A stretch of 13,571 nt of DNA from CAYNFH01 sp964396385 (GCA_964396385.1 CAYNFH010000178.1:1-13571); one strand, 5' to 3'; counted from the first letter of the stretch, positions 1 to 7,321 are shown. The notes: a model not told the origin generated them from the letters alone. Program-made: numbers and translations.

Positions 1-2
1 CG

Positions 3-122
3 CGCCCACCTGACGCTCCGGCCAAATTCCCTCTCACCAAGTCTGAACTCATACCTGACGTGATCCTACAAGGAGGAGAAGCATTAAGGGAGGAACTTCC
101 ACTGCAATTCATCGTGCCATAG
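3..122 (+). CDS. possible C-terminal end of an upstream gene (partial)
   Basis: This frame is open from the window edge to a TAG at 120-122 and encodes about 39 residues. The translation looks protein-like: it contains FPLTKSELIPD and ends REELPLQFIVP. No family is recognised and the start lies outside the window. A perfect Shine-Dalgarno-like AAGGAGG (70-76) lies inside it but is not followed by a usable long reading frame, so it is probably just coding sequence. If real, the gene ends 27 bases before the earliest possible start of the BTAD/AAA gene and could be co-transcribed with it. The call rests only on an open frame and plausible composition, so it may be chance. Confidence 0.35.
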   Translation, partial: RPPDAPAKFPLTKSELIPDVILQGGEALREELPLQFIVP

Positions 123-201
123 GCCCCGGTTCGGGCGAATGAAAGAAGGGTGAAAGACCGGAATACCGGGCGGACGGCGAAGTACAATGGGCTGTCACCG
201 A

Positions 202-229
202 CCGGGCGGCTTCCACGGGCTCCGCCCGG
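202..229. repeat. 8-bp perfect inverted repeat (hairpin)
   Basis: CCGGGCGG (202-209) and CCGCCCGG (222-229) are perfect complements separated by 12 bases. The hairpin lies between two candidate starts of the BTAD/AAA gene (GTG 150 and ATG 246). There is no T-tract, so it is not a standard terminator. If ATG 246 is the start, this is a leader hairpin 16 bases upstream of it. Confidence 0.5.
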
Positions 230-245
230 CGGACAGAGTGCTGGC

Positions 246-2024
246 ATGACGGAAAGCAGCAACGGACTATCTATTCGGCTCTTCGGGCCGCTGGAGGTCT
301 GGGTATACGGCGCTCCGGCGCGCGGCCTGCGGGAGCGGCAGAACGCCGCCCGTCTCCTCGCGGTTCTTGCGCTTCGCGCCAACACGCCCGTCTCCAACGA
401 GTGGGTGGCTACCCGCATCTGGCCGGAGACCGGCAGCGTGGACAGCCTGGGCCATGAGGTGCCTCTCGTCCGCGCCGCCCTGGGACCCTACGGCTGCTGC
501 CTCACTGCCAAAGCCGGTTCCCTTTGCCTGGACCTCCGCGGCGCCAGCGTGGACGTGCTCGAAATGGGGGCCGCATGGGAGGCTCGCGAGCAGGATCCTG
601 CGCGGCTCAGGGGAGCGCTGGAGCTCTACCGCGGGCCGCTGCTGGAGGACTGGTACGACGATTGGGTGGAGCAGGAGCGGGCGGAGCACCGGGCTCGCTA
701 CGTCCGCGGACTGAGGTGGCTGGCCGAGCATGCGCTCACCGCCGGCCGGCTCCCTGAGGCGAAGGACGCCCTCGGCAGGCTCCTCCGCGCCGGCGAAGCC
801 TCCGCCACCCTACACGCAAGCCTGATGGCTGCCTTGATGAAGGAGCAACAGTACGCGGAGGCCAAAAGGCTCTACGATGAGTACCGCGACGAGCTGCGGG
901 AGAGGCACCAGGTCCTGCCGCCGGCCCGCATGACCGCTCTCTACGAGCACATCCCGCGGATCACCCCGGCGGTCGTGCCGGAAGTAGAACAGGCGCGACT
1001 GGATCTGGAGCCGGCCGGCGGCGCCATGCCGCTGTCCTCCCGGTTCTACATCCAGCGGCCGGCGGATAGGGACCTCCACGCCGCGCTCGCGCGGCGCGAC
1101 GGCGTGGTGCTTATTCGCGGGCCGCGGCAGGTGGGCAAGACCTCCCTCCTGGCCCGCGGCCTGGAGCACGCCCGCCAGAACGGCGCGCTGGTCCTCGTTA
1201 CAGACTTCCAGAAGCTGCCCCCGGAGCACATCGGCTCCCTGAGCGACTTCTTCCTGGTGCTCGCCCGGCACCTCCAGAAGAGGCTCAAGCTGCCGCCGCC
1301 CGAGGAGTCCTGGGAACCACTCCAATCGCCTAATGCCAACTTCGAGGAGTACGTCCGCGCCAGAATCCTGGAGAAGACCGCGCTGCCGGTGGTGTGGGGC
1401 ATCGATGAGGCCGACAGCATCTTCGACCGCGACTACCGCGGCAGCGTCTTTGGCCTCTTCCGCGCCTGGTTCAACGAGCGCTCCCTGGATCCATCGGGCC
1501 CCTGGACCCGGTTCACCCTGATCCTCACCTACTCCACGGAGGCGTACCTGTTCATTCCCAGCCTGAACCAGTCGCCCTTCAACGTCGGGACGCGCATCAC
1601 GCTGGAAGACTTCACCCCAACCGAAGTGGCGGAGCTCAACGCGCGCTACGGCTCGCCGTTGTCAAACAAGGCGGAGCTGGAGCGGCTCTACCGCCTCGTA
1701 GGCGGGCATCCGTACCTCGTGCGCCGCTGCCTAAACGAGTTAAAGGCACACGGCATGAACGTCGAGGAGCTGGAGGCTGAAGCCTGCCGGGACGGCGGCC
1801 TCTTCTCCGATCACCTCGCCCGCCTGGACGTCGCCATTCGTTGCGATAACAGCCTGAAGCAGGCGCTTGCGGCATTGGTGGAAGGGAAGACTACTATCCC
1901 GCAGGAGCCATTCTCGCGCCTCTGCGCCGCCGGCATCGTCACCGGCCCCGCCGCCAACAACGTCCGCTTGCGCTGCGGCCTCTACGAGAGTTACCTTCGA
2001 GGACGGATGACGGATGATGGATGA
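246..2024 (+). CDS. winged-helix/BTAD regulator fused to an AAA-like ATPase
   Basis: This 592-residue protein is predicted to be cytoplasmic; no signal peptide or membrane segment is seen. Residues ~9-95 (starting SIRLFGPLEVW) match the winged-helix start of SARP/BTAD-type activators. Residues ~100-240 are a helical BTAD/TPR-like domain (ALELYRGPLLEDWYDDW; AEAKRLYDEYRDEL). Residues ~265-590 are an AAA-like NTPase of the AAA_35/STAND-like type, with Walker A GPRQVGKTS (292-300), Walker B VVWGIDEAD (~382-390) and the family motifs SPFNVG and GGHPYL. It probably couples nucleotide-dependent switching to transcription control. ATG 246 was chosen because the conserved fold begins just after it; GTG 150 would add 32 poorly conserved residues, and its AGAAGG has no spacer. 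The last residues (GRMTDDG) are encoded by a heptamer repeat. It overlaps the next gene by 11 bases, so translational coupling is likely. Confidence 0.85.
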   Translation: MTESSNGLSIRLFGPLEVWVYGAPARGLRERQNAARLLAVLALRANTPVSNEWVATRIWPETGSVDSLGHEVPLVRAALGPYGCCLTAKAGSLCLDLRGASVDVLEMGAAWEAREQDPARLRGALELYRGPLLEDWYDDWVEQERAEHRARYVRGLRWLAEHALTAGRLPEAKDALGRLLRAGEASATLHASLMAALMKEQQYAEAKRLYDEYRDELRERHQVLPPARMTALYEHIPRITPAVVPEVEQARLDLEPAGGAMPLSSRFYIQRPADRDLHAALARRDGVVLIRGPRQVGKTSLLARGLEHARQNGALVLVTDFQKLPPEHIGSLSDFFLVLARHLQKRLKLPPPEESWEPLQSPNANFEEYVRARILEKTALPVVWGIDEADSIFDRDYRGSVFGLFRAWFNERSLDPSGPWTRFTLILTYSTEAYLFIPSLNQSPFNVGTRITLEDFTPTEVAELNARYGSPLSNKAELERLYRLVGGHPYLVRRCLNELKAHGMNVEELEAEACRDGGLFSDHLARLDVAIRCDNSLKQALAALVEGKTTIPQEPFSRLCAAGIVTGPAANNVRLRCGLYESYLRGRMTDDG

Positions 2025-2113
2025 CAGATGGCACGAAGTGGTGGACGCGGCGAGAGGGCGACGCGGCGACGCGGCGAATCCGGATTCATCCCTCATGTGT
2101 CATCCCTCATCAT
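2005..2113. repeat. composite heptamer/octamer repeat spanning the junction of the two ATPase genes
   Basis: The left arm (2005-2031) consists of units GGATGAC, GGATGAT, GGATGAC and AGATGGC. The middle (2044-2075) is an octamer array, GACGCGGC, GAGAGGGC, GACGCGGC, GACGCGGC. The right arm (2086-2113) consists of TCATCCC, TCATGTG, TCATCCC and TCATCAT, the inverse complement of the left-arm type. The array encodes the C-terminus of the BTAD/AAA protein, includes its stop codon and forms the first ~33 codons of the next reading frame. The 15-base GGATTCATCCCTCAT at 2082-2096 recurs exactly at 5668-5682. Confidence 0.8.
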
Positions 2114-5100
2114 TCTTCTCCACGGGCGGAACGCTTCCGCCGGACGCCCCCTCCTACGTGGAGCGCAGCGCCGATCGCGAGCTGCTGGATGGACTGCTGA
2201 CGGGTGAGTTCTGCTACGTGCTCACCGCCCGTCAGATGGGCAAGAGCTCCCTCATGGTCCGCGCGGCGGCACGGCTTAGAGAGATGCGGGCTGCCGTCGC
2301 TGTTGTGGACCTGACCGCCATTGGCCACGCGGTCGATCGAGAACAGTGGTACTTCAGCCTCCTGCTGCAGATAGTGCGCCGGCTGGGGGTCTCCGTCGAC
2401 GTGAAGTCCATCTGGCGTGAGGAAGAAGGCGCCAGCCTGCTCCAGCGCTGGGTCGGCGGCATCGAAACCGTCGTGGCTGCCTTTCCCTCTCAGAGCGTAG
2501 TTATCTTCCTGGACGAGATCGACCAGGTTCGTGCCTTGCCCTTCTCAACGGATGAGTTCTTCGCCGCCATCCGCGCCTTCTACAACCGCCGGTCGGAGGA
2601 CCCAGCTTTCCGCAGGCTGGCTTTCTGCCTCCTGGGCGTCGCTACTCCCTCCGACCTGATCCGGGACGTCCGCCTCACCCCATTCAACATCGGTCGGCGT
2701 ATCGAACTCCTTGACTTCACCCATGAAGAGGCGTCGCCGCTCGCCGGAGGCTTACGCCGCGAGCCGCTGCTGGCCGAGGCTCTGCTGGAAAGGGTTCTCA
2801 CCTGGACCGGTGGTCACCCCTACCTCACCCAGCGCCTCTGCCAGGCTGTGGCGGAATCCGGCCAGGAGCTTGCGCCGGAGGGCGTGGACCGGCTAGGCCA
2901 CGACCTGTTTCTCTCGCCTCAGGCCCGCGCCCAAGATGATAACCTGCTCTTCGTCCGTGATCGGCTACTCAACCCGGGCGCTGAGGACAACCATGCCGAT
3001 ATGACCCGTGTCCACGAAGGTGGACACTCGGCCGAAGGTCACCCAGCCGAGGACCTTGGTCCGACGGCCGTCCCGGCGCGTACGCCGTCCCGTCTCCTGC
3101 AAACTGGTCCTACGGTTGCCCCGCCGGAACCCGCTTCCACCTGGGATTCCGAATCCCACCGCCGATTGGCCGCCCTACTGGACCTCTACTCCGGCATTCT
3201 ATCCGGGCGCACCGTCCGCGATGAAGAAACCAATCCTCTCGTCAGCGCGCTCAAGCTCTCAGGAATCGCGGTGGCAGATGGCCGCGCTCTCCGGGTCCGC
3301 AACCGCATCTACGCTCAAGTCTTTGACCGGCGGTGGGTCCAGGAGCACATGCCGGACGCTGAGAAGCGCCGCCAGCGCCGCGCTTTCCGCCGGGGCGTGA
3401 TGGCCCAGGCGACAGCCTCGTTAGTTGCGCTATCCATTTTCTTTGCCCTGGCTGCGGCCGCCATCTACCAGCGCAATGCCGCCCGCTCAGCCGCTGCCCG
3501 CGACCAGGCTCTCCAGTGGCAGACCCGCCAGGCACTTTACGCCAGCAACGTCCCGCTCGCGCAGGTCGCTCTGCAGAATGGCAACGCCCGACGCGCGGGT
3601 GAGCTCCTGGATGCAATCCGCCCGGTGGCGGGGGAGCAGGATCTTCGCGGCTTCGAATGGCGCTATCTGTGGAACCAGGCCCACCAGGACCTCTGCACCC
3701 TACAGGGACATACCGGCGTTGTCTATACGGTTGCGTTCTCGCCGGACAGCCGCCTCCTCGCCTCCGCCAGTCAGGACCAGACGGTGAGACTATGGGACAT
3801 GGCCGGGCAGCGAGAGGTCGCCTCCTTGCCGCATCCGGGGCAGGAGATAATCGCCCTGGCCTTCTCTCCGGACGGCCGCACTCTGGCCACGGCCAGCCAG
3901 ACGCCGTACAGCCGCGCGCATCCTGTGCTCACCCTGTGGGATATTGCATCGCGCCATCCCTTGCGGCGCATCCGGCTGTGCCAAGGGCCTGGTGCGGTGG
4001 CGTTCTCAATGGATGGCCGGTACGTCGGCGTTGGGGGAGACCTCCGCCGGCTCCAGGTCTTTGACATCCGGGACGGCAGGGAGGAGCTTCCGGAGTCCTG
4101 GTCACAGATGGCCCGCTGTGGCGTCCCGCTTCCCTCACGCGGCGACACTCCGTCCACTGGCGAGAGCGGCTTCGAGCCCGCACTCTGGCACGCGTTGCGG
4201 CCCAACGTTCCCTGGAGCCCGGACGAAGACACTCACGTGCTCGCCGTCTCTCCGGACGGCCGCGTCTACGTCACGCTCAAAGGCTATAGCGACGTGAAGC
4301 TGTGGGATGCACGACACAACCGATTGGTTCGGCCACTCTCGCATGAAAGCAAAGTCCTTACGGTGGCCTTCTCCCCCGATAGCTACACGTTGGCCACCGG
4401 CTCGGACGACAACACCATCCGCCTATGGGACCTTCGCACCTTCAAGGAGCGCCGCTACGTGGGACATTGGTTCCTTGTCAACTCAGTTGCCTTCTCACCG
4501 GACGGCAAGCTTCTGGCCTCCGGGAGCAGCGATAGGACCATCAAGCTCTGGCCCGCCCAACTGGATGAGACGGTGCACAGCCTGGAGGGCTACTCTGCCG
4601 CAAACGACTACTGTGCACTGTCGCCGGGCGGCGGAACGCTGGCAGCCGTCTGGGCCGGCAAGACCACCTCGTTCTGGGACACGCTCACCGGGCGCAAAAT
4701 CGGCGACCTCGGGCCAGGTTCCGAGGGACCATGCGTTCTGTACTCCCCCAACGGCGCCCTCATGGCAACCTGGCACTTCCCCGGCGACTTTCACATCTGG
4801 GACGTGCGACATCGCCGTCCCATTCGCGCGTCGGTCGGGCCCTTCAACGCATTCTTCTCCTACGATGGGGCTACAGTGGCGCTCTACGATGGGCAGCGGA
4901 GATTCAACCTGGAGGATGCCAGGTCCGGGCGTCCATTGGGCTCGGTGGAGATCTACACGCGCGGCACGATACCAGTGGCCTACGCCCCCGACGGTGATAC
5001 CATGGCCTTCGTCGGCGGCGACATCGACAATGTCAAGTACGGAGATGGCACGCTGGAGGTCTGGAGCATGAGGACGCGCAGGCGCCTCCTGGTTGTCCGC

Positions 5101-5502
5101 GGCGCCTCCAGCAACGGCCTGCCTTGCGTCGCCTTCTCGCCCGACGGGAGGTTGGTGGCCGCCGGCGGCTGGGACCGCCGGATCAGGATATGGGAGCTTT
5201 CCAAAGGGCCGAACCAGCAGCCGGTGGTGCTGCAGGACTACGCCGGCATGATAAACGGTCTCGCCTTCTCTCCGGACGGCCGGACTCTCGCCGCCGCCAA
5301 CGAAGACCACACGATCAAGCTCTGGAACCTCCCCACCCGGCAGGAGGTGGCCGTGCTCTCAGGCCACTCCAAGAGGGTGCTCGCCGTCGCCTTCTCCAGG
5401 GACGGGAACACTCTCATCTCCGTGGGCGCGGACGGCACGTCCCGCCTCTGGCGCGCCGCCCCATTCTCCCAAACCGACGCGCCAGGCGCAGCCCAGCGGT
5501 GA
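2014..5502 (+). CDS. AAA-like ATPase with one membrane segment and WD40 propellers
   Basis: This 1162-residue protein has an N-terminal AAA-like ATPase (residues ~34-300), homologous to that of the preceding gene. Its P-loop is TARQMGKSS (71-79), Walker B is VVIFLDEID (162-170), and it carries TPFNIG and GGHPYL motifs. A helical region (~380-445) includes a ~60-residue Pro/Gly/His-rich insert (~320-378). A basic stretch (KRRQRRAFRR, 451-460) precedes a membrane helix (~462-485), so the ATPase should be inside and the rest outside. A linker with RGFEWRYLW (545-553), typical of planctomycete-like WD40 receptors, leads to about 13 WD40 blades (~560-1147; SPDGR and LWD motifs), probably two propellers. 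This looks like a membrane sensor with an extracytoplasmic ligand-binding part; the ligand is unknown. ATG 2014 has a weak GAGGA 10 bases upstream. Conserved sequence starts only near residue 34, so ATG 2095 is an alternative start. Confidence 0.88.
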   Translation: MMDDRWHEVVDAARGRRGDAANPDSSLMCHPSSFFSTGGTLPPDAPSYVERSADRELLDGLLTGEFCYVLTARQMGKSSLMVRAAARLREMRAAVAVVDLTAIGHAVDREQWYFSLLLQIVRRLGVSVDVKSIWREEEGASLLQRWVGGIETVVAAFPSQSVVIFLDEIDQVRALPFSTDEFFAAIRAFYNRRSEDPAFRRLAFCLLGVATPSDLIRDVRLTPFNIGRRIELLDFTHEEASPLAGGLRREPLLAEALLERVLTWTGGHPYLTQRLCQAVAESGQELAPEGVDRLGHDLFLSPQARAQDDNLLFVRDRLLNPGAEDNHADMTRVHEGGHSAEGHPAEDLGPTAVPARTPSRLLQTGPTVAPPEPASTWDSESHRRLAALLDLYSGILSGRTVRDEETNPLVSALKLSGIAVADGRALRVRNRIYAQVFDRRWVQEHMPDAEKRRQRRAFRRGVMAQATASLVALSIFFALAAAAIYQRNAARSAAARDQALQWQTRQALYASNVPLAQVALQNGNARRAGELLDAIRPVAGEQDLRGFEWRYLWNQAHQDLCTLQGHTGVVYTVAFSPDSRLLASASQDQTVRLWDMAGQREVASLPHPGQEIIALAFSPDGRTLATASQTPYSRAHPVLTLWDIASRHPLRRIRLCQGPGAVAFSMDGRYVGVGGDLRRLQVFDIRDGREELPESWSQMARCGVPLPSRGDTPSTGESGFEPALWHALRPNVPWSPDEDTHVLAVSPDGRVYVTLKGYSDVKLWDARHNRLVRPLSHESKVLTVAFSPDSYTLATGSDDNTIRLWDLRTFKERRYVGHWFLVNSVAFSPDGKLLASGSSDRTIKLWPAQLDETVHSLEGYSAANDYCALSPGGGTLAAVWAGKTTSFWDTLTGRKIGDLGPGSEGPCVLYSPNGALMATWHFPGDFHIWDVRHRRPIRASVGPFNAFFSYDGATVALYDGQRRFNLEDARSGRPLGSVEIYTRGTIPVAYAPDGDTMAFVGGDIDNVKYGDGTLEVWSMRTRRRLLVVRGASSNGLPCVAFSPDGRLVAAGGWDRRIRIWELSKGPNQQPVVLQDYAGMINGLAFSPDGRTLAAANEDHTIKLWNLPTRQEVAVLSGHSKRVLAVAFSRDGNTLISVGADGTSRLWRAAPFSQTDAPGAAQR
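3008..3027. repeat. partial copy of a dispersed palindromic element inside the WD40 gene
   Basis: GTGTCCAC (3008-3015) and GTGGACAC (3020-3027) form a perfect 8-bp stem with a GAAG loop. Fourteen bases (CCACGAAGGTGGAC, 3012-3025) match 5521-5534 exactly, the start of the intergenic element at 5520-5565. The copy lies in the part of the WD40 protein that is low-complexity linker (around residues 332-338), consistent with an in-frame insertion into a tolerant loop. Confidence 0.5.
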
Positions 5503-5519
5503 CCCTCTTGGCTCCGGAG

Positions 5520-5565
5520 GCCACGAAGGTGGACTTCCTGTACTTGTAGCCGTGGTTTCAACCGC
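5520..5565. repeat. dispersed ~46-bp palindromic repeat element, intergenic copy
   Basis: The element starts with CCACGAAGGTGGAC and ends with GTGGTTTCAACCGC, a hairpin formed by GTGGTT and AACCGC with one G·T pair. A second copy with about ten substitutions and one indel lies at 11410-11455 inside the glycosidase gene. A partial copy lies at 3008-3027. This copy begins 17 bases after the WD40 stop codon. Confidence 0.7.
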
Positions 5566-5612
5566 ATTTTGCGCCGCGGCAGGAAGCCGTTTCATGGCTT
5601 CGCTCACCTTCC

Positions 5613-5647
5613 AAAAAAGGGCCGCGCGGTCTAGTGACCGCGCGGCC
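5613..5647 (-). terminator. rho-independent terminator for minus-strand transcripts
   Basis: GGCCGCGCGGTC (5620-5631) and GACCGCGCGGCC (5636-5647) form a perfect 12-bp GC-rich stem with a 4-base loop. Six A residues at 5613-5618 give a U-tract immediately after the stem on the minus-strand transcript. It lies 52 bases past the stop codon of the DinB-like gene and should end the 7935-5700 minus-strand cluster. There is no T-tract on the plus-strand side, so it is not a good terminator for the WD40 gene, though the stem may still protect that mRNA. Confidence 0.85.
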
Positions 5648-5671
5648 TCATAGGGGTTCAGGATCTGGGAT

Positions 5672-5702
5672 TCATCCCTCATCCTTCATCCTTCATCCCT
5701 CA
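5672..5702. repeat. TCATCCN heptamer array ending in the DinB stop codon
   Basis: Four full units (TCATCCC, TCATCCT, TCATCCT, TCATCCC) occupy 5672-5699. The TCA that begins the fifth unit (5700-5702) is the TGA stop codon of the minus-strand DinB-like gene. The array belongs to the same family as the arms at 2005-2031 and 2086-2113. Confidence 0.85.
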
Positions 5703-6176
5703 AGTCAGGTCCCCATACAGCACCTGGATGTAGTTCACCTGTCCCTCGTGGTACACCGTGTTCCAGTAGAAGAAGTCCGCGAACTCCGCCCAGGTCTGCT
5801 GCGTCCCCGTGATGGGATTGGAGATGGTGTCGCCGATCACGTCCGCCGAGAACGCCGCCACCGCGTCCGCCAGCACATTGGTTCCGCGCTGGAGCCAGGC
5901 CAGCGCCTCCCGCTTGTTGCGGTACTGGTTCGGCTTGCTCTTGTACTCCGCCGAATCGAACGGCGGCACCTGCCCGCTCTGGAACGCGCGCGCTGCCCAC
6001 TCGTTCAGGTACGCGCACTCCAGCGCCTGGTCCAGCGCGTCCCGCCCAGCATTCCCTTCCGTGGTGGGGTGCCAGGCGATGCGGTCCTCCGGCATCTTCT
6101 CGCACGCCGTGTGGAGCGCGGCGCCCGCGTTGCGCAGGCGAGTCGCCAGGAACTGAGGAACGTTAACGGTTGCCAT
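5700..6176 (-). CDS. DinB-like four-helix-bundle protein
   Basis: This 158-residue protein has the length and pattern of the DinB/YfiT-like putative metalloenzyme family: a helical start, RIAWHPTTEGN (32-42), and the C-terminal signature YHEGQVNYI (142-150). Known relatives include thiol-S-transferases and proteins of unknown function. His143 is present, but the usual partner His four residues earlier is Asn139, and the central-helix His is not evident (ALECAYLNEW, 51-60). Metal binding may therefore be altered or lost. ATG 6176 is supported by AAGGAGG (6186-6192) with a 9-base spacer; an upstream in-frame extension to 6218 lacks such support. A strong terminator follows. The substrate is unknown; fold assignment is fairly confident. 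Confidence 0.78.
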   Translation of the reverse strand: MATVNVPQFLATRLRNAGAALHTACEKMPEDRIAWHPTTEGNAGRDALDQALECAYLNEWAARAFQSGQVPPFDSAEYKSKPNQYRNKREALAWLQRGTNVLADAVAAFSADVIGDTISNPITGTQQTWAEFADFFYWNTVYHEGQVNYIQVLYGDLT

Positions 6177-6185
6177 GGTTCGTGC

Positions 6186-6192
6186 CCTCCTT
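6186..6192 (-). promoter_or_regulatory. ribosome binding site of the DinB-like gene
   Basis: On the minus strand this reads AAGGAGG, nine bases before ATG 6176. It decides the start against the longer in-frame option at 6218. Confidence 0.8.
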
Positions 6193-6232
6193 GTCTCCCG
6201 CTTCGCCCCCCATGGCAAGACTCCTGCGGCAA

Positions 6233-6295
6233 GTAGCCTGTAGCCAGTAGAACGACTCAGGCTTCCGGCCTATTGACTACTGACTACCGCCTACC
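6233..6295. repeat. inverted heptamer arrays between two minus-strand genes
   Basis: The left arm (6233-6250) is GTAGCCT, GTAGCCA, GTAG. The right arm (6270-6295) is CTATTGA, CTACTGA, CTACCGC, CTACC. Aligned as complements, 15 of the 18 left-arm bases match. The spacer (6251-6269) is unrelated. The unit type is the same as at 8839-8916. The repeat lies between the stop codon of the LW-repeat gene (6307) and the start of the DinB-like gene (6176), with no other gene in that 130-base gap. Confidence 0.75.
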
Positions 6296-6306
6296 GGGAA
6301 CCTCCC

Positions 6307-7302
6307 TCAGTGCGTCGCCACCGCCCCCGCGGCAAAGGTCTCCGGCAGCCAGAGATTGTAAGGACCAAAGTCCCACCAGAAGAAGTGGCCCGGCTGGTCT
6401 ATGGTCCAGAGCGAGATCTGGCCGGAGCCGCTCAGCCAGATCACCATCGGCACGTCCTCCTCTATCATGGCGAACGGTTGCCAGCCACCGTACGGGCCGT
6501 AGTCGTCGTGGGTGTAGTGGCCGGGAGAGGTGATGGTCCAGATGGAGATCGCGCCGTTGTTGTTCTTCCACAGTACCCGCTCCGTACCGCTGGTGTCCGT
6601 AGGCCCTACGCGCACCGAGATCGGCGCCCATCCCTGCATGGGCGGATAGTCGTCCGTGCTGACGGCTCCCGTGGAGTTGATGGTCCAGATCTCCATTCCC
6701 TTCCACCCGCTCCACAGGATCCGGGTCTTGCCGTCTCCACCGGAATCCAGGGAAGTGGCCTGCTCGAAACCAACCGGCGGAGGGAAGTTCTGCCACGCGA
6801 CCGTTCCGTGCCCCGTCACCGTCCAGAGTGAGATCCAGCCGGACTGGTGGACCCACAGGACTCGTGGATGGCCGTCGGCGCCCGCGCTCATGGAGAAGGC
6901 GGTCCAGCCATCGAAGGGACCATAGTCGTCGTAAGAGATCTGCTGCGGCGAGCGCGAGTCCACCGTCCAGAGCGACAAACGGCCGTCGACATCGTTCCGC
7001 CACATCACGTACCAGAGGTAGTAGGTAGCGTTCGTGGACGGGTCCGTTGTGGCGTGGGAAGCTATCGATACGGCCTCCCACCCTTGGAATGGGCCATAGT
7101 CCTGGACCGACTGGATGGCGGCGGAAGCCCCGTTAGGCCCGTTCGTCTGATGGATGGTCCACAGCGAGACGGCGCCGTCCGTTCGGGCCCAGAGCAGGTA
7201 CGGGTACCGGTCTACCGTCTGTCCGCTCTGGGCGTGGACCGGCATCGCGGCGGCAAAGAGAAGGATTGCGCACAGGTACGGCATCAAGCGTAGTCGTTGC
7301 AT
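6307..7302 (-). CDS. secreted repeat protein, probable beta-propeller (LW...SLWT repeats)
   Basis: The 331-residue product starts with a signal peptide: basic MQRLRLM, a hydrophobic core, and likely cleavage after VHA near residue 24. The rest consists of six repeats of 44-61 residues. Each has a (V/I)LW...G.(I/V)SLWT(I/V) strand pair, followed by DYGPxxGW or a variant. Approximate repeat starts are residues 35, 96, 147, 194, 242 and 286. The third linker (FPPPVGF) and the last (DFGPYNLW) are degenerate. The pattern suggests a small extracellular beta-propeller or lectin-like fold with one aromatic cluster per blade; no catalytic motif is seen and I cannot name a family. ATG 7302 follows GGGAGGAG by 11 bases. 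A TTG at 7305 has a better 8-base spacing and could be the true start, adding one residue. Confidence 0.8.
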   Translation of the reverse strand: MQRLRLMPYLCAILLFAAAMPVHAQSGQTVDRYPYLLWARTDGAVSLWTIHQTNGPNGASAAIQSVQDYGPFQGWEAVSIASHATTDPSTNATYYLWYVMWRNDVDGRLSLWTVDSRSPQQISYDDYGPFDGWTAFSMSAGADGHPRVLWVHQSGWISLWTVTGHGTVAWQNFPPPVGFEQATSLDSGGDGKTRILWSGWKGMEIWTINSTGAVSTDDYPPMQGWAPISVRVGPTDTSGTERVLWKNNNGAISIWTITSPGHYTHDDYGPYGGWQPFAMIEEDVPMVIWLSGSGQISLWTIDQPGHFFWWDFGPYNLWLPETFAAGAVATH

Positions 7303-7313
7303 CAAGGTTAGAG

Positions 7314-7321
7314 CTCCTCCC
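7314..7321 (-). promoter_or_regulatory. ribosome binding site of the LW-repeat gene
   Basis: The minus strand reads GGGAGGAG. The spacer is 8 bases to TTG 7305 and 11 bases to ATG 7302, so the start codon is ambiguous by one codon. Confidence 0.75.

Noticed and set aside
70..76. Strong AAGGAGG as a ribosome binding site near the window start
   Set aside because: No ATG, GTG or TTG at proper spacing opens a frame longer than a few codons; it lies within a plausible coding tail.
5634..6236. 200-residue plus-strand frame with HPSS repeats near its start
   Set aside because: The HPSS peptides come from the TCATCCN heptamer array, and the remainder is antisense to the DinB-like gene.
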